DNA of 64,000 bases, taken from Rubrivivax sp. (lineage in GTDB: Bacteria > Pseudomonadota > Gammaproteobacteria > Burkholderiales > Burkholderiaceae_C). The position numbers and the translations under genes are program-made. Numbering within the stretch: position 1 is the stretch's first letter; each line of letters opens with the position of its first letter. The notes beneath the pieces are model-generated. The model made no database searches. It saw only the letters and a list, made by a program, of their open reading frames with translations, and had not been told where the DNA came from. Location of the stretch: positions 1 to 64,000 of the forward strand of contig JAURZK010000178.1 in the NCBI GenBank assembly GCA_030653505.1, written 5' to 3'. Positions 37,159 through 46,751 of the stretch are shown here, piece after piece.

Positions 37159-38271
37159 ATGGCCTGGTTCATCGGCCTGATGTCGGGCACCTCGCTCGAC
37201 GGTGTCGACGCGGTGCTCGCCGAAGTGCGGCCCGGCCAGCCAGCACTGCAGTCGCGTGGTCATGCCCACCGCGCATTCCCGGAAACCCTGCGCGCCGAAC
37301 TGCTCGCGCTCAACCTCAGCGGCTTCGACGAGCTGCACCGCAGCGCGCTGGCGGCCAACACCCTTGTGCGCGTTTATGCCGAACTGGTGCATGAACTGCT
37401 GGCCGACGCCGGCCTGCCGTCCACTGCCGTGCGCGCCGTCGGCGCCCACGGACAGACCGTACGCCACCGTCCCGGCGCCTTCGACGGCACCGGCTACACG
37501 CTGCAGCTGATGAACGGTGCGTTGCTGGCCGAGCTGTGCGGCATCGACGTCGTCTGCGACTTCCGCAGCCGCGACCTGGCCGCCGGCGGCCAGGGCGCGC
37601 CGCTGGTGCCGGCCTTCCACGCCGCCTGTTTCGGCGCACCCGGCCGGCACCGCGCGGTGCTGAACCTGGGCGGCATCGCCAACCTCACGTTGCTGGCTGC
37701 CGACGGCAGCGTGCTGGGCTTCGACACCGGCCCCGCCAATGTGCTGATGGACGGCTGGTGCAGGCGTCACCATGGCCGCAACTTCGACGACGACGGCACC
37801 TGGGCTGCCGGTGGACGGGTGGATGCGTCACTGCTGCAGCGCTGGCTTGCGGAACCCTACTTCGAGCGTGCACCGCCGAAAAGCACCGGCCGCGACCTCT
37901 TCGACATGGACTGGCTGGCAGCGCATCTGGGCACCGAGGCCCACGAGGCAGCCGACGTGATGGCCACGCTGGCCGAGCTCAGCGCCCGCACCGTGACCGA
38001 TGCGCTGCTACGGCACGCCCCGGCGACGGACGAGCTCTTCGTGGCCGGGGGCGGAGCCTTCAACGGGCACCTGCTCGGCCGCCTGCAAGCGCTGTTGCCC
38101 GGCGTGCAGGTGCAAACGAGTGCGGCCTTGGGCGTGCCGGCCGACCAGATGGAGGCGCTTGCCTTCGCTTGGCTGGCGCAGGCCTGCCTGGAACGGCAAC
38201 CCGGCAACCTGCCTGCCGTCACCGGCGCTCGCGGGCCCCGGGTGCTGGGGGCCGTCTATCCGGCCGCCTGA
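37159..38271 (+). CDS. anmK: Anhydro-N-acetylmuramic acid kinase
   Basis: AnmK phosphorylates 1,6-anhydro-MurNAc released from the cell wall, opening its ring, so that it can be recycled. The product from the ATG at 37159 is 370 residues, the family length. It starts with FIGLMSGTSLDGVDAVL, the phosphate-binding motif. Other landmarks are GAHGQTVRHRPG, NLGGIANLT, FDTGPANVLMDGW and the C-terminal GGGAFNGHL. It lies 28 bp after the M23 peptidase gene, which fits a common role. The open frame extends upstream through the peptidase gene but is a shadow there. Confidence 0.96.
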   Translation: MAWFIGLMSGTSLDGVDAVLAEVRPGQPALQSRGHAHRAFPETLRAELLALNLSGFDELHRSALAANTLVRVYAELVHELLADAGLPSTAVRAVGAHGQTVRHRPGAFDGTGYTLQLMNGALLAELCGIDVVCDFRSRDLAAGGQGAPLVPAFHAACFGAPGRHRAVLNLGGIANLTLLAADGSVLGFDTGPANVLMDGWCRRHHGRNFDDDGTWAAGGRVDASLLQRWLAEPYFERAPPKSTGRDLFDMDWLAAHLGTEAHEAADVMATLAELSARTVTDALLRHAPATDELFVAGGGAFNGHLLGRLQALLPGVQVQTSAALGVPADQMEALAFAWLAQACLERQPGNLPAVTGARGPRVLGAVYPAA

Positions 38272-38310
38272 ACCGCCGCGGCGCGCGGGCCGCGACGCAA
38301 CAACCGGCTG

Positions 38311-38685
38311 TCAGGCCGAGAAGGACGAACCGCAGCCGCAGGTCGTGGTGGCGTTCGGGTTCTTGATGACGAACTGCGCGCCCTGCAGGTCTTCCTTGTA
38401 GTCGATTTCGGCACCACCCAGGTACTGCAGGCTCATGGCGTCGATGAGCAGCGTGACGCCGTTTTTCGTCATCTGGGTGTCGTCTTCGTTGACCACCTCG
38501 TCGAAGGTGAACCCGTACTGGAAGCCCGAGCAGCCGCCGCCCTGCACGAAGACACGCAGCTTCAGTTCGGGGTTGCCTTCCTCGGCCACCAGGTCGGCCA
38601 CCTTCGCGGCGGCGCTGTCGGTGAAGATCAGCGGCGGCGGCATTTCGTCGACGGCGGGGGCAAGTGCTTCGGCCATGGCGTTCAT
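38311..38685 (-). CDS. erpA: Iron-sulfur cluster insertion protein ErpA
   Basis: ErpA is an A-type carrier that delivers Fe-S clusters to target enzymes; complex I subunits in this window are plausible clients. The product is 124 residues, with the three conserved cysteines C52 (GGGCSGFQY), C116 and C118 (TCGCGSSFS). An N-terminal acidic and proline-rich extension of about 18 residues precedes the core, as in other Burkholderiales homologues. The ATG is preceded by GGAGAC. It is convergent with anmK and separated from rpsI by a 288-bp region holding a decayed gene fragment. Confidence 0.96.
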   Translation of the reverse strand: MNAMAEALAPAVDEMPPPLIFTDSAAAKVADLVAEEGNPELKLRVFVQGGGCSGFQYGFTFDEVVNEDDTQMTKNGVTLLIDAMSLQYLGGAEIDYKEDLQGAQFVIKNPNATTTCGCGSSFSA

Positions 38686-38753
38686 CGGGGTCTCCTCGGA
38701 GCGGGTTTCAAGCGTCGTTCGACGTGGCGATTATCAGGGCAGGCTACCCGGTG

Positions 38754-38890
38754 CGCTTCAGGCGTTTCAGCCTTCACCTTCCCGTGCACGCGGCCATTCT
38801 CGCTGATCTCGAGCATGCCGCGTCCTCGGCCTCGCCGACGACGACGACCATCCCGATGACCAGGCCATCGATGCGCAAGCCCTGGACGAA
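38754..38890 (-). pseudogene. Degraded bactofilin-like fragment between erpA and rpsI
   Basis: Two short segments on the minus strand, in different frames, read like consecutive parts of a bactofilin (polymer-forming cytoskeletal protein, DUF583). The first, from about 38890, encodes FVQGLRIDGLVIGMVVVVGEAED. The second, from 38816 to about 38754, encodes MLEISENGRVHGKVKAETPEA. The GLRIDG...V.G.V and ISE..RV.G.V.A patterns are those of the bactofilin repeat. The five bases between the segments (38817-38821) would restore one frame if two were removed, so a 2-bp insertion is the simplest explanation. Both flanks of the gene are missing. Bactofilin genes near erpA and rpsI are what I recall in Burkholderiales. 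This is recognition by eye and needs a profile search. Confidence 0.5.
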
Positions 38891-38936
38891 GCGCGGCGCA
38901 GTTGCTGCACTTCGCTGCGCAGGTCTCTTCGCAAGG

Positions 38937-38966
38937 CGAAGAACAGTCCGCAGGGACTGTTCTTCG
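38937..38966. repeat. Palindromic repeat element, copy 2; possible rpsI terminator
   Basis: A 13-bp perfect stem (38937-38949 with 38954-38966) closes the same GCAG loop and shares the AGTCC/GGACT inner stem with the element at 29254-29277. It lies 7 bp downstream of the rpsI stop. On the minus strand the second arm ends in TTCTTCG and is followed by CCTTGCG, so a true T tract is lacking. It may still end or protect the rplM-rpsI transcript. Confidence 0.6.
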
Positions 38967-38973
38967 TCCACGC

Positions 38974-39366
38974 TCAGCGCTTGCTGAACTGCTTGCGGCG
39001 ACGGGCGCCGTGCAGGCCGACCTTCTTGCGTTCCACTTCGCGCGCGTCACGCGTCACGAACCCGGCGCGGCTGAGGTCGGGTTTCAGCGCCGTGTCGTAG
39101 TCGATCAGCGCACGGGTGATGCCGTGGCGCACGGCGCCGGCCTGGCCGGATTCACCGCCGCCGTGCACGTTGATCTTGATGTCGAAGCTCTCGTTGTTGC
39201 CCGTGAGCAGCAGCGGCTGGCGCACGATCATGATCGAGGTCTGACGACCGAAGTAGTCATCGATGGTCTTGCCATTGATGAGAATCTGGCCGCTGCCCTT
39301 CTTCATGAAGACGCGAGCGACGCTCGACTTGCGGCGGCCGGTGCCGTAGTTCCAAAGTCCGATCAT
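38974..39366 (-). CDS. rpsI: 30S ribosomal protein S9
   Basis: S9 is a small-subunit ribosomal protein whose C-terminal tail reaches the P-site tRNA. The product from the ATG at 39366 is 130 residues, exactly the family length. It starts [20 protein letters not shown] and ends with the conserved [17 protein letters not shown] tail. Ten bases separate it from rplM, with which it forms the usual rplM-rpsI operon. The frame upstream of the ATG lies within rplM and is not coding. Confidence 0.98.
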   Translation of the reverse strand: MIGLWNYGTGRRKSSVARVFMKKGSGQILINGKTIDDYFGRQTSIMIVRQPLLLTGNNESFDIKINVHGGGESGQAGAVRHGITRALIDYDTALKPDLSRAGFVTRDAREVERKKVGLHGARRRKQFSKR

Positions 39367-39376
39367 GGCTGCGTCC

Positions 39377-39805
39377 TCAAATCTCGAGCGGTTTGGGCTG
39401 CTGGGCCGTGTGCGGGTGGGTACCACCGGCATAGACCTTCAGCTTCTTGACCATCGCGTAACCCAGCGGGCCCTTGGGCAGCATGCCCTTGACGGCCTTC
39501 TCGAGTGCGCGGCCGGGGTGCTTGGCCTGCATGTCCTTGAAGGGCGTGGCGGTGATGCCGCCGGGGTAGCCGGAATGCCGGTAGTAGATCTTGTCGGTGG
39601 CTTTGGCGCCGGTGACACGGAGCTTGTCGGCATTGACGACGATGATGAAATCACCGGTATCGACGTGAGGCGTGTAAATGGCCTTGTGCTTTCCGCGCAA
39701 ACGGCGTGCTGCTTCGCTGGCAACACGTCCGAGCACCTTGTCGGTGGCGTCAATCACAAACCACTCGTGCGTCACCTCGGCCGGCTTGGCGCTGAAGGTC
39801 TTCAT
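39377..39805 (-). CDS. rplM: 50S ribosomal protein L13
   Basis: L13 is an early-assembly protein of the large ribosomal subunit. The product from the ATG at 39805 is 142 residues, the family length. Landmarks are [42 protein letters not shown] and the C-terminal [26 protein letters not shown]. It is the first gene of rplM-rpsI. A long leader separates it from its predicted promoter. The start is preceded by GAAAGACCCTC, with only a moderate Shine-Dalgarno match. Confidence 0.98.
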   Translation of the reverse strand: MKTFSAKPAEVTHEWFVIDATDKVLGRVASEAARRLRGKHKAIYTPHVDTGDFIIVVNADKLRVTGAKATDKIYYRHSGYPGGITATPFKDMQAKHPGRALEKAVKGMLPKGPLGYAMVKKLKVYAGGTHPHTAQQPKPLEI

Positions 39806-40048
39806 GAGGGTCTTTCGAAATGCGCGCTGCGGGGCAGCACGCGGGGCATCGGCAAACAAGGGGCCCTGCGGCACCACGGCGTCTCTCGACGCCCGGCCCC
39901 CCAGACGGTTCGTCACCTTTGGTACCGCTCGTTCGGGCGGCCTCGCAGGGCGGGGGCTGCGACCCGATGCGCCCCCGTTCAGAAGGCACGACAGGCCGTG
40001 GCAGCACGGCTTCTTTCCCAGCCGAATTCAGGAAAGCCTGTGAGTATA
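39806..40048 (-). promoter_or_regulatory. Predicted rplM promoter (-10 at 40043-40048) and long leader
   Basis: The 349 bp between rplM (39805) and the divergent GNAT gene (40155) holds no gene I can support. On the minus strand TATACT (40048 to 40043) is a near-consensus -10 box, giving a predicted start near 40036 and an untranslated leader of about 230 bases. No strong -35 box is visible. The leader contains several GC-rich complementary stretches. Ribosomal protein operons often carry autoregulatory leaders, so this may be a binding site for L13 or S9, but no known leader motif is recognised. Confidence 0.4.
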
Positions 40049-40154
40049 GCCCGAGTGCGCCAGACCCTTGGAAGGATCGCCCGGCAAGCGGACGAAACGA
40101 CCGCTCTGTGCGAAGTTGAGCGCACTACCTAGGGTTACCACTTAGTATGCAGGC

Positions 40155-40817
40155 ATGGCCTCTGCACCGCAAACGGCACCGAAGCCGCGCACTCCATCGA
40201 CCGAGCCTCTTGGCGTCGGTGCGGTTTCGCGCCCGCGGCGCTGGGTGCCCATCCGGACGCTGCACGCTGGACATCGGCCCAAGGTGCGGACCCATCTGCT
40301 GGCCCTGAGCGAAGAAGACCGTGCGCTGCGCTTCGGACACGCCATCAGCGACGAGCGCATCGGCCACTACGCCGACCAGATCGACTTCGAGCGCGACCGC
40401 GTCTTCGGCACGTTCGACCGCCGGCTCGAGTTGCTCACGCTCGCCCACCTGGCGCTGGACCGCGAACACGGCGTCGGCGAGTTCGGCGTGTCGGTGCTGC
40501 CGCGCGCCCGCGGTCGCGGGCTGGGCACGCAGCTGTTCGCGCACGCCGTCACGCAGGCACGCAACCGCGGCGTGCACACGCTCTTCATCCACGTGGCGCG
40601 CGACAACACACCGATGATGGCGATCGTGCAGCATGCGGGCGCGCTGATCGACGTCGACGGCGGTGACGCGACGGCCGAACTGCCGCTGCCGGCGCACACG
40701 CTGGGCACGCAGATCGAGGAACTGCTCAGCAGCCAGGCCGCGAAGGTCGACTTCCGCTACAAGCGGCATGCGCTGAAAGTCGACGCGTTGACGCCAGCCG
40801 ACCCCACCGCATCCTGA
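40155..40817 (+). CDS. GNAT-family N-acetyltransferase
   Basis: This 220-residue protein has a GNAT acetyl-CoA-binding domain. Motif A is present as FGVSVLPRARGRGLGTQLFAHAV (about 110-132), with the RGRGLG pyrophosphate-binding loop. The N-terminal 30 residues are Pro/Arg-rich and likely disordered. The C-terminal part after about residue 165 is variable. The acceptor could be a protein, antibiotic or small amine and cannot be inferred. The start has almost no Shine-Dalgarno sequence, and a TTAGTAT -10-like stretch ends 7 bases before the ATG, so a leaderless transcript is possible. The gene is divergent from rplM. Confidence 0.85.
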   Translation: MASAPQTAPKPRTPSTEPLGVGAVSRPRRWVPIRTLHAGHRPKVRTHLLALSEEDRALRFGHAISDERIGHYADQIDFERDRVFGTFDRRLELLTLAHLALDREHGVGEFGVSVLPRARGRGLGTQLFAHAVTQARNRGVHTLFIHVARDNTPMMAIVQHAGALIDVDGGDATAELPLPAHTLGTQIEELLSSQAAKVDFRYKRHALKVDALTPADPTAS

Positions 40818-40968
40818 ATAGGGGGGAGCGGCGGCGCGCCCGCCCTGCCGCGGCCCGCGTTACCATCTTCGCTCGGCTTGCCAGCCTCGGCGCAGCCCGA
40901 GCGAGCCGGCCGCATCTGCCTGCTTTCCACGTCCCTAGCGCCTCGTCGGCGCACCCGCCGCGCCGCCC

Positions 40969-41670
40969 ATGCCGACCTTAGAACCCTGGTCCTTCGCGCT
41001 GCTTGCGATGGCGCTGCTGCTGGGCCTGGTGCTGGTGGCATTGCGCCTGCGCCGCAAATCGACGATGCCCGAGCTGCCCACCGACTGGGCGCTGACAGCC
41101 CGGCCGGTGTTCACCACCGAGGAGAAGCGCCTGTACCGCCAACTGCGCGACGCCCTGCCCCACCACATCGTGCTGTCCAAACTGCCGCTGGTGCGCTTCT
41201 GCCAGCCCACCCACGGCGACCAGGTGCGCTACTGGTACCGGCTGCTGGGCTCGACGCATGTCACCTTCGCCGTCTGCAGCACCAGCGGGCGCGTGCTGGC
41301 GGCCATCGACATCGAGGCCGAGCGTGGCGCGTCGCAGCGCACGCAGCAGATCAAGCAGTCGGTGCTGGGCGTCTGCCGCGTACGCTACCTGCGCTGCGGC
41401 CCCGACGAGCTGCCGTCGACGGCCGACATCCAGGCCCTGCTGCCGCTGCCCGTGCTGACGGCCAAGATGGCCTCGGTGCCATTGCCCGTGACGCAGTCGC
41501 GCGAACGCCTGGCCAACACGGTGAAGTCGCGCCGCCAGGAACGCGCCAACCTCTGGCAGGACAGCACCTTCGCCGATTCACGCTACGCCTCGCTGCTGCC
41601 GCCGCTGGACCCGTCGGAGGAGACCCGCGCCAACGGCGCTGCCCGCCCGACCGCGCCGCCGCACCGCTGA
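40969..41670 (+). CDS. Membrane-anchored DUF2726-like protein
   Basis: This 233-residue protein has one N-terminal membrane helix (about 7-27: FALLAMALLLGLVLVALRL) and a cytoplasmic domain of about 120 residues that resembles DUF2726. Supporting segments are ARPVFTTEEKRLYRQLRDAL, HIVLSKLPLVRFCQP and AAIDIEAERG, which parallel the restriction-nuclease-like core of that family. The C-terminal 60 residues are basic then disordered. Catalytic acidic residues are not fully clear, so nuclease activity is not claimed. It abuts the SrkA-like kinase gene with no gap, suggesting cotranslation. Confidence 0.7.
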   Translation: MPTLEPWSFALLAMALLLGLVLVALRLRRKSTMPELPTDWALTARPVFTTEEKRLYRQLRDALPHHIVLSKLPLVRFCQPTHGDQVRYWYRLLGSTHVTFAVCSTSGRVLAAIDIEAERGASQRTQQIKQSVLGVCRVRYLRCGPDELPSTADIQALLPLPVLTAKMASVPLPVTQSRERLANTVKSRRQERANLWQDSTFADSRYASLLPPLDPSEETRANGAARPTAPPHR

Positions 41671-42780
41671 GTGGATTACGCCGGCCTCGACCCGCAGCAA
41701 GTGCTTGACGCGCTCGACGCCGTTGGCCTGCGCGGTGACGGGCGCGTGCTGCAGCTGAACTCGTACGAGAACCGCGTCTTCCAGGTTTTCCTCGAAGAGC
41801 CCTGCCAGGGCCATGCCGCGGTGGTGGCCAAGTTCTACCGCCCCGGGCGCTGGAGCGACGCGCAGATCCTGGAAGAACACGCCTTCGCGCTGGAACTGGC
41901 CGCAGCCGAGGTGCCCGTGGTACCGCCGCTGGTGCTGGCCCACGCCGCGCCGGGTGTGCAGCTGCTGGGCACGCCGCCGACCCTGGCCTGCGGCTACGGC
42001 CACCGCTACACCGTGGCGGCACGCTGCGCCGGCCGTGAGCCTGAGCTCGAAGACCCGGCTGCGCTGCGCCAGCTCGGTCGTTTCATCGGGCGGCTGCACG
42101 AAGTCGGGCGCAGGCGCCCGTTCCAGCATCGCCACCACCTCGACCCACGCGCCGACGGCCAGCGGGCGATGCAATTGCTGCTGGATGGCGGTTTCGTGCC
42201 TGACACCGAGCGCACCGCCTGGGAGCCCGCCTGCGCGCGCGCGCTGGAAGCCGTCGACGCCGCCTTCGGCACCCACTTCCCGGCCAGCGCCCCGCTGGCC
42301 ACGTTGCGGCTGCACGGCGACTGCCACCTCGGCAACGTGCTGTGGCGCCGCACCGCCACCGAAGACGCGCCCCACATGGTCGACCTCGACGACGCGATGC
42401 AGGGCCCGGCCGTGCAGGACCTGTGGATGCTGGTCTCGGGCGACTACCGCACGATGGCGCAGCAGCTGGACACGCTGCTCGAAGGCTACGAACAGTTCAG
42501 CGCCTTCGACGACCGCGAACGGGCGCTGATCGAGCCGCTGCGCACCTTGCGCATGGTGCGCCACAGCGCTTGGCTGGCCGCGCGCTGGGGTGACCCCACC
42601 TTTCCGCTGAACTTCCCGTTCTTCGGCACCGCCGCCTACTGGAACCAGCAGACGGCGCAGCTGCGCGAACAGCTGGAAGCGATGGCCGCCACGGCTGCCG
42701 TGGCCGGCGTCGCCGCGCCGCGCCAGCGCTGGGCCGACGACGGCGATGACGTGAACTTCGATGGTGACGGCTTCGCCTGA
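41671..42780 (+). CDS. srkA: SrkA/YihE-like stress response serine/threonine kinase
   Basis: SrkA-type kinases limit stress-induced cell death in E. coli. The product is 369 residues. The ATP site region has NSYENRVFQVFLEE and the lysine of VVAKFYRPGRWSD. The catalytic loop is LHGDCHLGNVLW and the metal-binding motif is VDLDDAMQGPAVQDLWM, both standard for YihE within the APH/choline-kinase fold. The start is a GTG directly after the TGA of the preceding gene (TGAGTG), indicating coupled translation. The C terminus has a 35-residue acidic and alanine-rich tail. It converges with htpG across a small hairpin. Confidence 0.92.
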   Translation: MDYAGLDPQQVLDALDAVGLRGDGRVLQLNSYENRVFQVFLEEPCQGHAAVVAKFYRPGRWSDAQILEEHAFALELAAAEVPVVPPLVLAHAAPGVQLLGTPPTLACGYGHRYTVAARCAGREPELEDPAALRQLGRFIGRLHEVGRRRPFQHRHHLDPRADGQRAMQLLLDGGFVPDTERTAWEPACARALEAVDAAFGTHFPASAPLATLRLHGDCHLGNVLWRRTATEDAPHMVDLDDAMQGPAVQDLWMLVSGDYRTMAQQLDTLLEGYEQFSAFDDRERALIEPLRTLRMVRHSAWLAARWGDPTFPLNFPFFGTAAYWNQQTAQLREQLEAMAATAAVAGVAAPRQRWADDGDDVNFDGDGFA

Positions 42781-42790
42781 AGCCGCCACC

Positions 42791-42808
42791 GCCGGCGCGT
42801 ACGCCGGC
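42791..42808. terminator. Hairpin between convergent srkA and htpG
   Basis: A 7-bp stem (42791-42797 with 42802-42808) with a CGTA loop occupies the 36-bp gap between the two convergent stop codons. No T tract follows on either strand. It may serve as a weak bidirectional terminator or 3' end stabiliser for both transcripts. Confidence 0.4.
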
Positions 42809-42816
42809 CGGCGGGG

Positions 42817-44706
<1,890 letters not shown>

Positions 44707-44777
44707 GGTCGGTCGCGGGGCGTGTGAAGTCGTGGAATAGGGGCCCAGACGCGGCAACGCGCACTTGGGAGAAGGCA

Positions 44778-44805
44778 CTTTGGGGGCACAGGCCGGGGTT
44801 TCAAG
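44778..44805 (-). promoter_or_regulatory. Sigma-32 (heat-shock) promoter of htpG
   Basis: On the minus strand CTTGAA (44805 to 44800), the sigma-32 -35 consensus, is followed after 14 bases by CCCCAAAG (44785 to 44778), which resembles the CCCCATNT -10. Spacing and orientation fit heat-shock promoters. Transcription would start near 44770, about 65 bases before the htpG start. The match of both boxes upstream of a classic heat-shock gene supports function. Confidence 0.65.
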
Positions 44806-44829
44806 ACCCCGCCGCGCGGCAGGCCAGCT

Positions 44830-45693
44830 TCAGGCGCCGGGATTGTGCATGCGCAGCCGCCGCGCGGCCTCTTCGGCGCGCGCGTCGTCGATCTCGCGCA
44901 CCACCTGCCCCAGGTCGACCGGGCCGGCGGGGCCGGCATGGCGACCGGTGAGCACGCTGTCAACGCGCAGCAGGCCCTTCTCGTACAGCGACCAGATCTC
45001 CGGGCCGTACTGCGTGTGCAGCAGCGCCGGCGCGTAGCGGCCGAAGAAGTCGCGCAGGTTGTTCACGTCGCGCAGCAGCATGCGCTTGGCGTGGTTGTTG
45101 CCGGCGGCGTCGACGGCCTGCGGCAGGTCGATGATCACGGGCCAGGGCTGGCCGTCGTGGGTGCCGAGCAGAATGTTGAATTCCGAGAGATCCCCGTGCA
45201 CGACACCCGCGCACAACATGCGCAGCACCTCGACCAGCAGCGTGGCGTGGTGGGCCAGCGCTTCCTCGGGCGTGAAGTCGACGTCGTTCAGGCGCGGCGC
45301 GGCCTCGCCCTGGGCGTTGGTGACGAGTTCCATCAGCAGCACGCCGTCGTGGAAGTTGTGCGGCTTGGGCACGCGCACGCCGGCTGCGGCCAGGCGGTAG
45401 AGCGCATCCACCTCCGCGTTCTGCCAGGCCGCTTCCTGCGACTCGCGGCCGAACTTCGTGCCCTTGGCCATGGCACGCGCCTGGCGGCTGTTCTTGACCT
45501 TGCGGTTCTCGGTGTAGTCCACCGCCTGGCGGAAGCTGCGGTTGTTGGCTTCCTTGTAGACCTTCGCGCACAGCACCTCGTCCCCGTGGCGCACGACGTA
45601 GACGGCTGCCTCCTTGCCGCTCATCAGCTGCCGCAGCACGGCATCGATGAGGCCTTCGTCGATCAGCGCCTGCAGGCGTTTGGGGGCTTTCAT
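44830..45693 (-). CDS. RIO-type serine protein kinase
   Basis: This 287-residue protein belongs to the RIO family of atypical kinases. The MSGKEAAVYVV segment (about 24-34) is the RIO-type flexible ATP loop, and the catalytic loop is VVHGDLSEFNILL. The metal-binding motif is IIDLPQAV, where the family has a similar IDxxQ pattern. Residues 50-90 are strongly basic. RIO kinases act in ribosome maturation in eukaryotes and archaea; bacterial roles are unclear. It lies 123 bp upstream of htpG on the same strand and could be read into it. Confidence 0.88.
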   Translation of the reverse strand: MKAPKRLQALIDEGLIDAVLRQLMSGKEAAVYVVRHGDEVLCAKVYKEANNRSFRQAVDYTENRKVKNSRQARAMAKGTKFGRESQEAAWQNAEVDALYRLAAAGVRVPKPHNFHDGVLLMELVTNAQGEAAPRLNDVDFTPEEALAHHATLLVEVLRMLCAGVVHGDLSEFNILLGTHDGQPWPVIIDLPQAVDAAGNNHAKRMLLRDVNNLRDFFGRYAPALLHTQYGPEIWSLYEKGLLRVDSVLTGRHAGPAGPVDLGQVVREIDDARAEEAARRLRMHNPGA

Positions 45694-45733
45694 CGCCCCG
45701 ATTCTGGGCCCGAAGGCCCGGCGGCCGCCGTCG

Positions 45734-46720
45734 CTACTCGGGTTCGATCTTCGCCGCGCGGATGACGGCGCCCCAGCGCTGTATCTCGCTGCCCAGCAGG
45801 GCCTGCAGTTCGGCCGGCGTGCTGCCCTGCAGCCGCATGCCCAGCTTGTCCAGCCGCGAGCGCACTTCGGCCGACGCCACCGCCTCGCGCGCGGCGCGGC
45901 CCAGGCGCTCGATCACCTCGGCCGGCGTGCCCGCCGGCGCGGCCAGCGCGTTCCAGCTCGCCACGTCGTAGCCCGCCACGCCGGCCTGCTGCACCGTGGG
46001 CACCTCGGGCAGCGCGGGGTTGCGCTGGTTCGACGACACCGCCAGCGCCTTGATGACCCCGGCCTGCATCTGCGGCACCATGGGGCCGACGATCTCGAAG
46101 GCAATGTCGATCTCGCCCGCGCGCAGCGCTGTCAGCACCCCAGGCGAGCCCTTGTAGGGCACGACCAGCACCTCCACGCGAGCCACCGTTTCGAAGAGCT
46201 TGGCGCTGAGATGCTGCGTGCTGCCCGGGGCGATGGTGCCCACGTTCAGCTTGCCTGGGTTGGCCTTGGCATGGGCCACCGCCTCGGCCAGCGTATTGAA
46301 GCGCGAGTTGGCCGCAACGAAGATGCCGATGTCGAAAAAGCCCAGCGTGCTGATGGGCGCAAAGCCACGCAGCGTGTCGTAGGGCAGTTTCTTGAACAGG
46401 CCCACGCTGACGGCGTTGCCGTTGCTCATCAGCAGCAGGGTGTGGCCGTCGGGCTTGGCCGTGGCCACGGCCTGGCTGGCGACGATGCTGCCGGCGCTGG
46501 GCTTGTTTTCCACCACCACGGGCTGGCCCAGCGACTTGCCCATGTGTTCGGCCACAGCGCGCGCGGTGAGGTCTGCAATGCCGCCCGGGCCGAAGGGCAC
46601 GACCAGTGTGATGGGCTTGTCGGGGAAACGGCCCTGGGCACGGGCCGAGCCGGCCAGAGCGGCAGCGCCCAGGGCCAGCACGGCGGCGCGGCGGGTGGGT
46701 CCGAGTGGGAGGTTTTGCAT
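45734..46720 (-). CDS. Bug-family (TctC-like) periplasmic substrate-binding protein
   Basis: This 328-residue receptor has an N-terminal signal with TRRAAVLALGAAALAGSARAQ, possibly Tat-type because of the RR. Ligand-site segments include PITLVVPFGPGGIADLTAR, ENKPSAGS and VPYKGSPGVLTALRAGEIDI. The GGIAD loop differs from the more usual GGxxD-with-Thr/Ser form. The ATG at 46720 follows an AACCTCCCAC-poor region with no strong ribosome site. The gene lies 31 bp downstream of a porin gene, so the porin and receptor may deliver the same solute across the outer membrane and periplasm. The ligand is unknown. Confidence 0.88.
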   Translation of the reverse strand: MQNLPLGPTRRAAVLALGAAALAGSARAQGRFPDKPITLVVPFGPGGIADLTARAVAEHMGKSLGQPVVVENKPSAGSIVASQAVATAKPDGHTLLLMSNGNAVSVGLFKKLPYDTLRGFAPISTLGFFDIGIFVAANSRFNTLAEAVAHAKANPGKLNVGTIAPGSTQHLSAKLFETVARVEVLVVPYKGSPGVLTALRAGEIDIAFEIVGPMVPQMQAGVIKALAVSSNQRNPALPEVPTVQQAGVAGYDVASWNALAAPAGTPAEVIERLGRAAREAVASAEVRSRLDKLGMRLQGSTPAELQALLGSEIQRWGAVIRAAKIEPE

Positions 46721-46751
46721 GGTGTGCAGATTGGAACTCAAGCGCTGGGCG

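Noticed and set aside
38774-38971. A 65-residue intact gene on the minus strand between erpA and rpsI
   Set aside because: Only its middle resembles bactofilin; the continuation of the similarity is in another frame, so a decayed fragment explains it better than a small gene.
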